Of a DNA stretch of 38,645 nucleotides, positions 14,154-22,612 are shown in pieces. Origin of the DNA: an uncultured Oscillospiraceae bacterium (GTDB taxonomy: Bacteria; Bacillota_A; Clostridia; Oscillospirales; Oscillospiraceae); assembly GCA_900754605.1 (NCBI GenBank), contig CAAEDK010000162.1, forward strand, positions 1 through 38,645. The letters run 5' to 3'. A program made the position numbers and the translations under genes. How positions within the stretch are numbered: position 1 is the stretch's first letter; every line of letters starts with the position of its first letter. A model generated the notes under the pieces. That model saw nothing but the letters and a program-made list of their open reading frames with translations, did not search any database and was not told where the DNA came from.

Positions 14154-16603
14154 CTTGCTGCTCTCCTTTTAAGCACGATATACAGCCGCTTCACGCCCAG
14201 ACCTGTCAGTGTCTGGTACATGCGGGGATGCCGGTGGAGCCATCCCTGCAATCTGCCCTCCACTTTTTTGGCGGCGATCTTGAACCGGATCTTCATAAGA
14301 GACGGTTTCTTCTGTGCGGGCACTTCGTATACAGATAATACATACTCAGCGAACAATGCGCTGGACACTTCGCAGCGCCGGTCTTGGAACTCCTGGTGCC
14401 GGGGCTCCGCCCCCTCCGACGAAGTCCCGCCTGCGGCTACCATGCTCTCTGCAAACAGGGAGGCCGCCACCGTGCGCTGGAGAGATCCGCCATCTGATGC
14501 AAGTTCTGCCGCGCCGGATGCCAAGGAAGCTTCCCCGGAAAATTTGCTCTCTGTAAGGAGCGCTGCCGTCAGGATCGTCTGCAGATCCGGCTCCATGTTC
14601 TGGCTGTCGTCTTTATACGGATCCTCCTCCGGACTTGATGCTTCCGGCAGGAAGGAGCCTGTCACACAATGTTGCCCGTCCTGGGGCGACGCGCTGTCAT
14701 TGGATTCCGCGCCCACCGGGGCAGCTTCCTGCAGGCTCTGGACGAAGCGCTTGAGAAGCGCGCCCCTGCGCCGGATGGTCTGGTTGCTTTCCAGCAGCCA
14801 CTGCCGGGGCGAATGCGGGAGAGAAATCCCTGTTTCGTCCGGATAAGGCAGCTGATAGCGGATACCGTCCAGAGAAAAAGCAAACAGCGCCCGGCCCTCC
14901 CGGGGATAAAACCGGTAGGGCACATCCTGCCCGCCGGACAATCCGGCGCTGTACAGATCCAGCTGCGGGGCGCTGAAATAGAGCTTGATATACACCGGAG
15001 AGCAGGTGATCTCCTGATTCAGGCAATCCGTGGCCTCCGCTGTGCTCCACTGCCAGTCCATCAGATACTGCTCCTGCCCCCGCTGATCCGCTCTCGCCAC
15101 GGAAACGGTGCCCTCCCCGTCCGGCAAAGAGCCCCGGATCTCCACCCCGGTATAGGTGCCCGGCAAGGGGGGGAACGATATGGCCACCCAGGCGGTCTCC
15201 GCCGTTTCGCAGCGGCGGAAATGATAGCCGTGTTCGTCTGCTGTCATCTCGCAGCCTGCGGTATACAACTCGGGCAGCAGCTCCGCCTTCGTATATACAT
15301 GCAGGGCCTGCCGGCGCTCCATGGGACGCAGCTCGTTGCGCAGCCGCTGCTCCGGCTTTTGCTCCGGATACCATGTATCCGGGAGCTGTGCTTCCTCATC
15401 GGCCCGGCAGAACAGGATTCCGATTTCCGAGTATGTGGGGAAGGGAAACTCCGCGTCAAAGCCCGCCATGCGGTGCAGGAGCTCCAGTTCATCGGTGCCC
15501 CGCAGGATGCTCTTCCCTCCGCACTTGGGACAGACCATCCCCTCTACGCTGTGGATATCAAAGCCGAAAAAGTCCGCGAATTCTGTCTCATGGACCCCTG
15601 TGCGCAGCGTGGTGATATCCCCTGTATAGTTGACGCAGACCGGCTTCCAGCTCTCCGGCAGCAGCGCGGTGAGCTCCTGCTGGGTATAGCGCCGTTTGTG
15701 ATGGTTGATATGCCACACATGCCCACAGCGGGAGCACAATGCCATAGCCATCAGGGAGGGCTCCTGGAAGGGGACTTGCAGATAGATATATTTTCGGCTG
15801 ACGCGCATCAGCTCGGCGATCCCCTTTTTCAGCACGGGGTCCGGGAGGTGTTCCAGCACGTCGCAGGCCATGACCAGATCCACCGACCCGTCTGCCATGG
15901 GGATGTCCATGATATCTCCCACGCAGGTCTGGCGTACATTTCCCCGGAGGATCTCCTCTTCTATATCCATGGCCAGAACGGCATAGTCCGCCGGGATCTG
16001 CCGGTTCCCGTAGCCGGGGCCGGAGCCGATATCCAAGATTCGCTCCACATCCGCCGGAAGAGAGGAGACCAGGGATCGGGCCGCCCGGTCGATGGAAGGC
16101 TCTCCCTGGGCAGTCTGGTTATGGGCCTGGAGATAATCCCCCGCTTCTTGTTGATTGACCTCGTTGATGGTGCTTTTTCCCCGGATCTCAAAGGTCTGCG
16201 GCAGCGGATAATACCGGCGCCATTGCTCCCAAAAGGCCATGAAAGGCTCCTGGGGATTCCCACAGGTGGAAAACACGCTCTGGCGGCGTACTTCCTCTAA
16301 AAGCAGCGGAAAAGACGGCCCGAAAGACTTCTGCCCGGGGCCGTCATCCAGCCACTGGCGCAGATCGTCAAGCGCGGCGGAGACCGCCGGAGGAATGGGC
16401 TCGTGGGGAGCCAGTCCTTCCAGGTCAGACAGCAGCTGGGTCCCACGGGGATACGGTTCGCCCGTGGAAAGAGCGATCCCCGCCCTGCCGCTGAAGGAAA
16501 ACTGCACCGGGATGGCCTCCACCAGCGCCGCTGCCCGCAGTATATTTTTGGCAAGGGGACGAAGCACAGTTTTCCCCGGAGAGACCGCAAGGTAATGATT
16601 CAT
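14150..16603 (-). CDS. Large SAM-dependent methyltransferase with extra domains
   Basis: An 817-residue protein. Residues 1-140 are an uncharacterised lead domain. Residues about 165-380 are a class I methyltransferase with motif I LDIGSGPG (190-197), AMDIEEE and CDVLEHL (247-253). Two Cys pairs, CSRCGH (290/293) and CPKCGG (358/361), suggest a bound zinc. Residues about 440-650 look like a beta-sandwich of the sort used for carbohydrate recognition. The tail (650-760) is Ser/Glu/Ala-rich and probably disordered, followed by a basic end. It starts inside the last codons of wzt (ATGA overlap) with GAGGAGG four bases ahead. Next to Wzt it may methylate a sugar of the growing chain, as terminal methylation controls length in some ABC-exported glycans; that is inference. 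Confidence 0.75.
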   Translation of the reverse strand: MNHYLAVSPGKTVLRPLAKNILRAAALVEAIPVQFSFSGRAGIALSTGEPYPRGTQLLSDLEGLAPHEPIPPAVSAALDDLRQWLDDGPGQKSFGPSFPLLLEEVRRQSVFSTCGNPQEPFMAFWEQWRRYYPLPQTFEIRGKSTINEVNQQEAGDYLQAHNQTAQGEPSIDRAARSLVSSLPADVERILDIGSGPGYGNRQIPADYAVLAMDIEEEILRGNVRQTCVGDIMDIPMADGSVDLVMACDVLEHLPDPVLKKGIAELMRVSRKYIYLQVPFQEPSLMAMALCSRCGHVWHINHHKRRYTQQELTALLPESWKPVCVNYTGDITTLRTGVHETEFADFFGFDIHSVEGMVCPKCGGKSILRGTDELELLHRMAGFDAEFPFPTYSEIGILFCRADEEAQLPDTWYPEQKPEQRLRNELRPMERRQALHVYTKAELLPELYTAGCEMTADEHGYHFRRCETAETAWVAISFPPLPGTYTGVEIRGSLPDGEGTVSVARADQRGQEQYLMDWQWSTAEATDCLNQEITCSPVYIKLYFSAPQLDLYSAGLSGGQDVPYRFYPREGRALFAFSLDGIRYQLPYPDETGISLPHSPRQWLLESNQTIRRRGALLKRFVQSLQEAAPVGAESNDSASPQDGQHCVTGSFLPEASSPEEDPYKDDSQNMEPDLQTILTAALLTESKFSGEASLASGAAELASDGGSLQRTVAASLFAESMVAAGGTSSEGAEPRHQEFQDRRCEVSSALFAEYVLSVYEVPAQKKPSLMKIRFKIAAKKVEGRLQGWLHRHPRMYQTLTGLGVKRLYIVLKRRAAR

Positions 16604-18552
16604 GGTACCTCCTCACTTTTCAGCGCCGTACCGTCAAAGACATGATGGACCGCACCACACGACCAATTACACGGATGCAGCAGATCTCCCAGTCCCTTCT
16701 TTACGCCGAAGGGCTGTTCCACCTTGAAGAACAAAGCACGGTCAGATACGCAGTAGGAAGGCTCCTCTGCGGCCTTGGACATCGTGCATTGCTTGAAAAT
16801 GCCGATGCTGACCATATACTCTCCTTCGCCGATGCGCAGCGGCGACAGCTCTGCCCCGATGGTGACATGGCCATTTTCGGGGATGGAGGAGATGCCCAGG
16901 TCCTCACTGGTGCAAAACAGCTGTGTCACGGTCTTTCCGCTTCGGGTCATGATGCAGACTACCGCCACAAAGTGGCGGACCGCTTTGTGCGCTGCCAGCT
17001 GGATCTGAAACCGCAGGGTGTCGCCGGTGGTGAAGCAGCGGACGCTCTTCCCCGTCCCGTCCAGGATGTCCTGGGCTTCGATGCGCAGCTCCTGGGAGCC
17101 GTAGACCGAGTTGGTCTGTTGCATCTGCTGGAAGTCCGTGGCATCCCGGTCCCCAGCCAAGGGCTCCTCTTTTTCCTGGACCGGTTCCGCGCTCCGGGCG
17201 TCGGGAGCGGAGATGGGCGCTGTCTCCAACGCTTGGGGCTGCTCCGCCTCCGCGGCAGGTTCGGAGGCAGACACGATGGGCAGGTCCTCCTCTGTGGCCA
17301 GACGGAAAGAGAAGCTGGTATTTCCGTTTTCCACCTGGCCCAGCCGCCGGTATGCATGGCCGTCAAAGTACTCCAGGTAGATCTTTTCCCGGCTGTCCGG
17401 CCGGGCATGGATGCACACGGAGAGCGCTTTTCCGCTCAGATGCAGGGGGATCTCCATCTGGAAAGGCGCGTGGCAGTTGGAACCGTCCTGGTCACAGTAG
17501 GCCCGGTAAAAATTCCCCCGGTCCTTTTTGGCGTCGCTCCAGTCCATACCGCCCTTGTCTGCGATGACGCGGGTGAACTGGGCAGGGTCATCATCCATGG
17601 GTGCGCCGAAGTGCAGCTGGGAAACGGGCTCTCCATCAGCCGACAGCTCACACCCATAGATCAGGTGCTTGTAATGCGGGTGCGGCGTGTCACATACCAA
17701 ACGCATGACCAGGACCTGTGTGGCTTCGTCCGCCTGGGCGATGTTCAGCATGCTCTTTCGGCTGATGCGGAATTCCTTGGCCCGGGCCCGCAGCTCCTCT
17801 TCATAGCGGATCTTTTTGTTATAGATCTTGGAGACCTCCAGCGCAGTGCCTTGGTGGGTGATCTCTCCCCGCTCCAGAAGGATGGCACGGTTGCAGATCT
17901 CCAGCACGCTCTCCATACTGTGGGATACGAACAGCACCGTGGCCCCGGTATCCTGTGTGAGATGCTTCATGCGTTCGGCGCACTTGGAGGTAAACGCAGC
18001 GTCTCCCGCGCCCAGCACCTCGTCGATAATCAGGATGTCCGGCTCCAAAGAGGTGGACACCGCAAAGGCCAGGCGGGAATACATGCCCGCGGAATAGTAT
18101 TTGACCGGCTGGTGGATATAGTCTTCCAGTTCGCTGAACTCGATGATCTCATCCATACACGATTTGATCTTCTTGGAGTCCATCCCGGCATAGGCCAGGG
18201 CTGTGCGGATGTTCTCGATGCCTGTAAATTCGGGATGGAAGCCGGTGCCGATCTGCAGCAGTGCCTGGATCTTTCCATTTACATGGATGGACCCTTCCGT
18301 GGGCCTGAGGTTCCCCACGATCAGCTTGAGCAAGGTGCTCTTGCCGGCGCCATTGCGGCCAATGATGCCGATCCGCTCTCCCTTGGGGACCGTCAAATTG
18401 ATGTTGCGCAGCGCCCAGAACTCGCGGTACCGCGGCTCCCGGTCCCAGAAGCGAAGCTTGTCCAGCCCAAAAATATCCTGAATACGGTCGGACTGCTTAT
18501 CAAACAGCCGGTACATTTTCCCAAGATTTACGATCTCAACGGCATTTTCCAT
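16600..18552 (-). CDS. wzt: Polysaccharide ABC exporter ATPase with glycan-binding C-terminus
   Basis: About 650 residues. The ATPase domain has Walker A GRNGAGKST (65-73), signature YSAGM (153-157), Walker B LIIDE (174-178) and the switch His in VSHSME (211). The order and the EFWALRNINLTVPKGERIG segment place it with the Wzt/TagH exporters of O-antigens, S-layer glycans and teichoic acids. After residue 260 there are two beta-rich regions (about 275-420 and 485-615) joined by a Pro/Glu/Ala linker. The second fits the Wzt C-terminal chain-recognition domain. The first is extra. I chose the ATG at 18552 (MENAVEIVNLGKMYRLF) because AAGGAAGAG precedes it and it follows the permease stop by 16 bases. 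Confidence 0.92.
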   Translation of the reverse strand: MENAVEIVNLGKMYRLFDKQSDRIQDIFGLDKLRFWDREPRYREFWALRNINLTVPKGERIGIIGRNGAGKSTLLKLIVGNLRPTEGSIHVNGKIQALLQIGTGFHPEFTGIENIRTALAYAGMDSKKIKSCMDEIIEFSELEDYIHQPVKYYSAGMYSRLAFAVSTSLEPDILIIDEVLGAGDAAFTSKCAERMKHLTQDTGATVLFVSHSMESVLEICNRAILLERGEITHQGTALEVSKIYNKKIRYEEELRARAKEFRISRKSMLNIAQADEATQVLVMRLVCDTPHPHYKHLIYGCELSADGEPVSQLHFGAPMDDDPAQFTRVIADKGGMDWSDAKKDRGNFYRAYCDQDGSNCHAPFQMEIPLHLSGKALSVCIHARPDSREKIYLEYFDGHAYRRLGQVENGNTSFSFRLATEEDLPIVSASEPAAEAEQPQALETAPISAPDARSAEPVQEKEEPLAGDRDATDFQQMQQTNSVYGSQELRIEAQDILDGTGKSVRCFTTGDTLRFQIQLAAHKAVRHFVAVVCIMTRSGKTVTQLFCTSEDLGISSIPENGHVTIGAELSPLRIGEGEYMVSIGIFKQCTMSKAAEEPSYCVSDRALFFKVEQPFGVKKGLGDLLHPCNWSCGAVHHVFDGTALKSEEVP

Positions 18553-18568
18553 GGTACATTCTCTTCCT

Positions 18569-19357
18569 TTAAATGTTGTCGTCAAAGAGCTGCTTCATCT
18601 TCTCAAAAACCCAGAATCCCACCAGGAACGTGCCCAGGGAGATCAGTACCACCGCCACCAGGATGTCTCGCGGAGGCATCTCACCATAAATGAAACAGTG
18701 CTGATACGCAGTGATAAAATAGTAGAGGGGGTTCAGGCGGAGAAATGGCCGCAGGCCTGCTGGGATCATATCCGGCGTGTAGGCGATGGGGCTGATCATC
18801 ATCAGCATCAGACTGATGATGTTGATGAGGCTCTGCATATCCCGCAGCACCACGTTGATGGAAGAGATCAGCCAGCCTACGCCGATGCCGAAGATTACCT
18901 GAAAGCTCCACAGCGGCAGAGCCAGCAGCAGCCACGGGGACAAAAGGCCCGTTACCGCTACCGCAACCGTCAGCAAGATCAGGCCCACTACTTCCGTACA
19001 CTGGCTAAAGAGAACTGCTTTTACCGGGATGAGCTCGATGGGATAGAGCGTGTTTTTCACCAGGGAGGCATTGGATGTAACGGAGATCACAGAGTTCCCC
19101 AACCCCTCGCTGAAGCCCAGAAACGGGATCAAGCCGGAAAAGATCAGCATCACATACTGCGGCGTGGTGATCTGTTCCAACCGGACCTGGAAGATGAATA
19201 CATAGACGACGGAATAGGCCGTCAGCATCAGGATGGGATAGATCACCAGCCAGAACATCCCCAATACGGATCCGGCATATCGGGACTGAATGTCCGCCAG
19301 CGTCGTAGCCCACAGCATCTTCCTGTGGTCCCAGAGAACTTTGAATGAATGAAACAT
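18569..19357 (-). CDS. wzm: Polysaccharide ABC exporter permease
   Basis: A 262-residue ABC-2 family membrane protein with six predicted membrane helices, of the Wzm/TagG type. It forms the channel through which lipid-linked glycan made in the cytoplasm is flipped outward with the help of the Wzt ATPase. Recognisable pieces are the start FKVLWDHRKMLWATTLADIQSRYAGSVLG (cytoplasmic amphipathic helix), LGMFWLVIYPILML and the conserved region IAYTPDMIPAGLRPFLRLNPLYYFI. The length is typical. GGAGG lies nine bases before the ATG. It is directly followed by wzt. Confidence 0.94.
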   Translation of the reverse strand: MFHSFKVLWDHRKMLWATTLADIQSRYAGSVLGMFWLVIYPILMLTAYSVVYVFIFQVRLEQITTPQYVMLIFSGLIPFLGFSEGLGNSVISVTSNASLVKNTLYPIELIPVKAVLFSQCTEVVGLILLTVAVAVTGLLSPWLLLALPLWSFQVIFGIGVGWLISSINVVLRDMQSLINIISLMLMMISPIAYTPDMIPAGLRPFLRLNPLYYFITAYQHCFIYGEMPPRDILVAVVLISLGTFLVGFWVFEKMKQLFDDNI

Positions 19358-19492
19358 GGAATGTTAACCTCCAACCAGACACCCCTGCACGAGCCCAAAG
19401 GCAGGAGCAAGGAAATCTCTAAGCCATTTTTTATACTATCATCTCGTCCGAGTTTGCAATGCCGTGTCGAAAAAATACGGTGATCCCCCCAT

Positions 19493-21421
19493 TCACACGG
19501 ACACATCGAACTGGCGTGCGAATGATTCCATCGTCAAAAATTCAAAAACAGCAGGATGCACAGGCGATCTTAGCGCCAGAGCCTCCAACGCGTCCTGCCA
19601 GAAATACGGCGCGGTCCTGGCATTTCGGATAAGGGAGAGAAGATACTCCAGCGAGACTTGTCTGGCCCACGCATCCACCGGTGCGCCGAAGCCCAGCTTG
19701 TTGGTGCGCCAAGTGACTTCCCGGGGCATCCGGGCATCGAAAACACACCGCATCAGGTATTTCGTGTATCCCTCCCGGATCTTATATTCCGGCGGGATGC
19801 GGCATGCCAGCTCCACGAACTGGTAATCCATGAACGGGATGCGGCTCTCCAGAGAAGCGGACATGAACAGCCGGTCATCCATCCGCACGATGTTGGGCAG
19901 CTGCGTGGCCGTCAGCTCCAGATATTGAAGCTGCTCCAGGGAACGCGGATAGAGCAGCTCGTGCAGCTGCGCTTTTTTCCGCATCTCCAGAAGGTCCCGC
20001 TTCACAAACCGCTCCGCGCGGTGCAGCTGGCGGGTATCCCGTACTATGGGGAGATCGAAATAAAGCACATAAGCGGCCAAGCTGTGCAGATGCAGCCGCG
20101 AGTGACGGCCTGCCTGGGGGAATTCCCGCAGGAGCCGCCGGATCCGCCCGGTCTTCAGCAGCCAGGAGAAATAAAAGGCGTAATACCGCTCATACCCCAG
20201 CATCAGCTCGTCGCCGCATTGTCCGTTGAGTACCACCTTATAGCCCTGGGAGCGCACCTGCTCCAAAAGTGCCTTGACTCCCAGCAGCGACAATCCGCAC
20301 AGGCCCTCCGTATGCCAGACCACGTTTTCAAACTGGCCCTCGATGTCTGTGGGGGCCGGCAGGATCTGGTTGCCCGTGCAGCCGCAGGCCCGGTTCACCA
20401 GATCTGCAAAGTACCATTCATCACAGGAGGCATCTCCCGGATAGCTGGTGGTAAAGGTGTGCAGCTGGGCCGGGTCGGACATCTGCCCGCACAATTCCGT
20501 GACCATACAGGAGGAATCCAGCCCGCCGGAGAGCAGGGCGGCCACCGGCGCATCGCTGCGCAGCCGCCAGCGGCATGCCCGGGAGAACTCCTCGGCCACC
20601 TGCTCCTCCCACTGGGCCTGGGTATAGCTGTCATCGTAGCGGACATGCAGCGTCCAGTAAGGGGTGACCGTCACGGAAACGATGCGGTCCCCTTCCGGGG
20701 CCACCTGCACCACCAGCTTGTGCCCCGGGGGGAGCGCCCGCATTCCCTCGATGAGCGTTTCATCGTCGTAGTCGCCCAGGCGGTACATCAGATTCGCCGC
20801 CAGGTACGGCCTGTTAAAGGTCCGCCGGATGGTAGGGTCCTGACAGAGCTGTTTTAATTCGGAGCCCAGCAGCAGCTTGTTGGCGTTGTGGTAGTAGTGA
20901 AGGGGCTTGGCTCCCAGCCGGTCCCGGGCGCAAAACAGCTTGTTCTCTTTGCCGTCCCAGAGGGCAAAGCCCCACATGCCATTGAAATGGTCCAGGCAGT
21001 CCTCGCCCCACTGGCAGTAGGCATGGAGCAGGACCTCGGTATCGCAGTTCGTTCGAAAGCGATGCCCCAACGCCTCCAGCTGCGCCCGCAGCTCCAGATA
21101 GTTATAGAGCTCCCCATTATAGGTGAGCGTGAGATCCCGCTCTGGCAGGGCCATGGGCTGGTGGCCGGCGGCACTGAGATCCAAAATGCTCAGCCGCCGG
21201 TGCCCCAGTCCCAGAAAGGTTCCGCTGCCTCCCTGCTCCAGAGGGGGCAGAGAGAGCTGGGGCAGCGTGTCCTCTCCCCGGTAAAAGGCCGCGCCCTCTT
21301 TGCCGATCAGCGCATAGCCTTCATCATCCGGGCCCCGATGGCGGATCACATCCGTCATGCGGCGCAGCGTGTCCGTATCCACGCCCCGGTCCAGATCCAG
21401 ATAACCACTGATCCCACACAT
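19493..21421 (-). CDS. asnB: Asparagine synthase family protein, copy 2
   Basis: A 642-residue class II amidotransferase, complete with Cys2 (MCGISGYLDLDRG), RHRGPDDEG, YNGELYNYLELR and a PP-loop LLSGGLDSS. It shares domain order with the copy at 9466-11376 but differs clearly in sequence, so it is not a recent duplicate. It lies between the wbpB-like dehydrogenase and the exporter genes. That placement favours a glycan role, such as converting a uronic acid to a uronamide, over housekeeping asparagine synthesis. AGGAG precedes the ATG by nine bases. Confidence 0.87.
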   Translation of the reverse strand: MCGISGYLDLDRGVDTDTLRRMTDVIRHRGPDDEGYALIGKEGAAFYRGEDTLPQLSLPPLEQGGSGTFLGLGHRRLSILDLSAAGHQPMALPERDLTLTYNGELYNYLELRAQLEALGHRFRTNCDTEVLLHAYCQWGEDCLDHFNGMWGFALWDGKENKLFCARDRLGAKPLHYYHNANKLLLGSELKQLCQDPTIRRTFNRPYLAANLMYRLGDYDDETLIEGMRALPPGHKLVVQVAPEGDRIVSVTVTPYWTLHVRYDDSYTQAQWEEQVAEEFSRACRWRLRSDAPVAALLSGGLDSSCMVTELCGQMSDPAQLHTFTTSYPGDASCDEWYFADLVNRACGCTGNQILPAPTDIEGQFENVVWHTEGLCGLSLLGVKALLEQVRSQGYKVVLNGQCGDELMLGYERYYAFYFSWLLKTGRIRRLLREFPQAGRHSRLHLHSLAAYVLYFDLPIVRDTRQLHRAERFVKRDLLEMRKKAQLHELLYPRSLEQLQYLELTATQLPNIVRMDDRLFMSASLESRIPFMDYQFVELACRIPPEYKIREGYTKYLMRCVFDARMPREVTWRTNKLGFGAPVDAWARQVSLEYLLSLIRNARTAPYFWQDALEALALRSPVHPAVFEFLTMESFARQFDVSV

Positions 21422-21502
21422 ACACGATCTCCTCTCTTTCAGCGGAAGAGCGCGCCTACACCGGAACAGGAGCCTCTATTCCCTGTGGGACGTTGAGACC
21501 TG

Positions 21503-22582
21503 TCAGCGGGAGAAGCGCCCGGTAAAGTCCGTGGAGGCCACATCCTTCAGCGGCAGCTTCACCGGCAGTCCCGTGGCCGCGGACTGATACATGGCCAGGA
21601 TCATCTCCAGGGCTCGGCGGCCGGCCTTCGCATCGATATAAGGCGGCCGGTCCTGGGCGATGGCGTCCATCATGTCCGCGTAGACCAGGGTGTGGCCATT
21701 GCCGTAGACATTGCTGGTGGCTTCCTGCAGCCCCTTGAGGTCCGCGTCCTCCGGGCGCTGGTCGGCAAAGTCCCACACGTCGATGTTGTTGGTGGACGTG
21801 CCGCCGATCTTCACCGTGCCTGTCTCTCCGAACAGATAGAGCGTTTCCTCCAGATTCTTGGGGTAAACATTGGTGGTGCCCTCAATGGTGCCGATGGCCC
21901 CGTTTTTGAACTTCACCACGGCCATGCCCACATCCTCGCACTCCAGATAGTGGTGGAACTGCTGGGCGGTCTGCGCATAGACCTCCTCCACCTCGTCTCC
22001 CATCATCCAGCGCAGCAGATCCACACCGTGGATGCACTGGTTCATCATGCACCCGCCGTCCTGGGCCCAGGTGCCGCGCCAGGGAGCCTGGTCGTAATAG
22101 CCCTTGTTCCGGTTCCAGCGCACATGGATAGACCCGTGGGAGAGCTTGCCGAAGCGGCCCTCCTCCAGTGCCTTCCGGGTAGCCTGCACTGCCGGGTTGA
22201 AGCGGTTTTGATGGCAGGCGCACACCTTGACATGGTTCCGCTGCGCGGCTTCCACGATGGCGTCGGCGTCAGCCATGGACATGGCCATGGGCTTTTCGAT
22301 GATGACGTTGACGCTGTGGGCGATGCAGTAAAGCGCGATCTCGGCGTGGATGCCGCTTTCGGTGGCGATGCCCACCAGGGTGGGCTTTTCCGTCTCCACC
22401 ATCTCTTTATAATCGGTATAGCGGCGAATGGAGGTATCCTGCTCCAGGCCGTGCTTGGCCAGCAGCGCTTCCATGGCCTCGGGCTTGACGTCGCAGACGG
22501 CGGAAAGCTCCAGGTGGTTGTTCAGGACGGCTTTGATGTGATTGGTGGCAATGCGGCCACAGCCGATGAGCGCGTATTTCAT
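21503..22582 (-). CDS. wbpB: UDP-GlcNAcA 3-dehydrogenase (WbpB/WlbA type)
   Basis: A Gfo/Idh/MocA-family oxidoreductase of 359 residues. The Rossmann motif is LIGCGRIA (5-12), EKP holds Lys97, and GGCMMNQCIHGVDLL holds His185 in the pattern typical of WlbA/WbpB. It should oxidise the 3-OH of UDP-N-acetylglucosaminuronic acid, giving the 3-keto sugar that the WbpE-like aminotransferase uses. The other four pathway enzymes lie together at 25333-29446. GAGGAA precedes the ATG. It differs clearly from the iolG product at the other end of the window despite the shared fold. Confidence 0.85.
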   Translation of the reverse strand: MKYALIGCGRIATNHIKAVLNNHLELSAVCDVKPEAMEALLAKHGLEQDTSIRRYTDYKEMVETEKPTLVGIATESGIHAEIALYCIAHSVNVIIEKPMAMSMADADAIVEAAQRNHVKVCACHQNRFNPAVQATRKALEEGRFGKLSHGSIHVRWNRNKGYYDQAPWRGTWAQDGGCMMNQCIHGVDLLRWMMGDEVEEVYAQTAQQFHHYLECEDVGMAVVKFKNGAIGTIEGTTNVYPKNLEETLYLFGETGTVKIGGTSTNNIDVWDFADQRPEDADLKGLQEATSNVYGNGHTLVYADMMDAIAQDRPPYIDAKAGRRALEMILAMYQSAATGLPVKLPLKDVASTDFTGRFSR

Positions 22583-22612
22583 AACAACATTCCTCTTCTC
22601 TGTTTGATAGTA

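Noticed and set aside
9466..21421. The two full-length asparagine synthases as a recent duplication
   Set aside because: They share motifs and order, but most residues differ, including the starts (MCSIAGMIEL versus MCGISGYLDL), so they are old paralogues or separate acquisitions.
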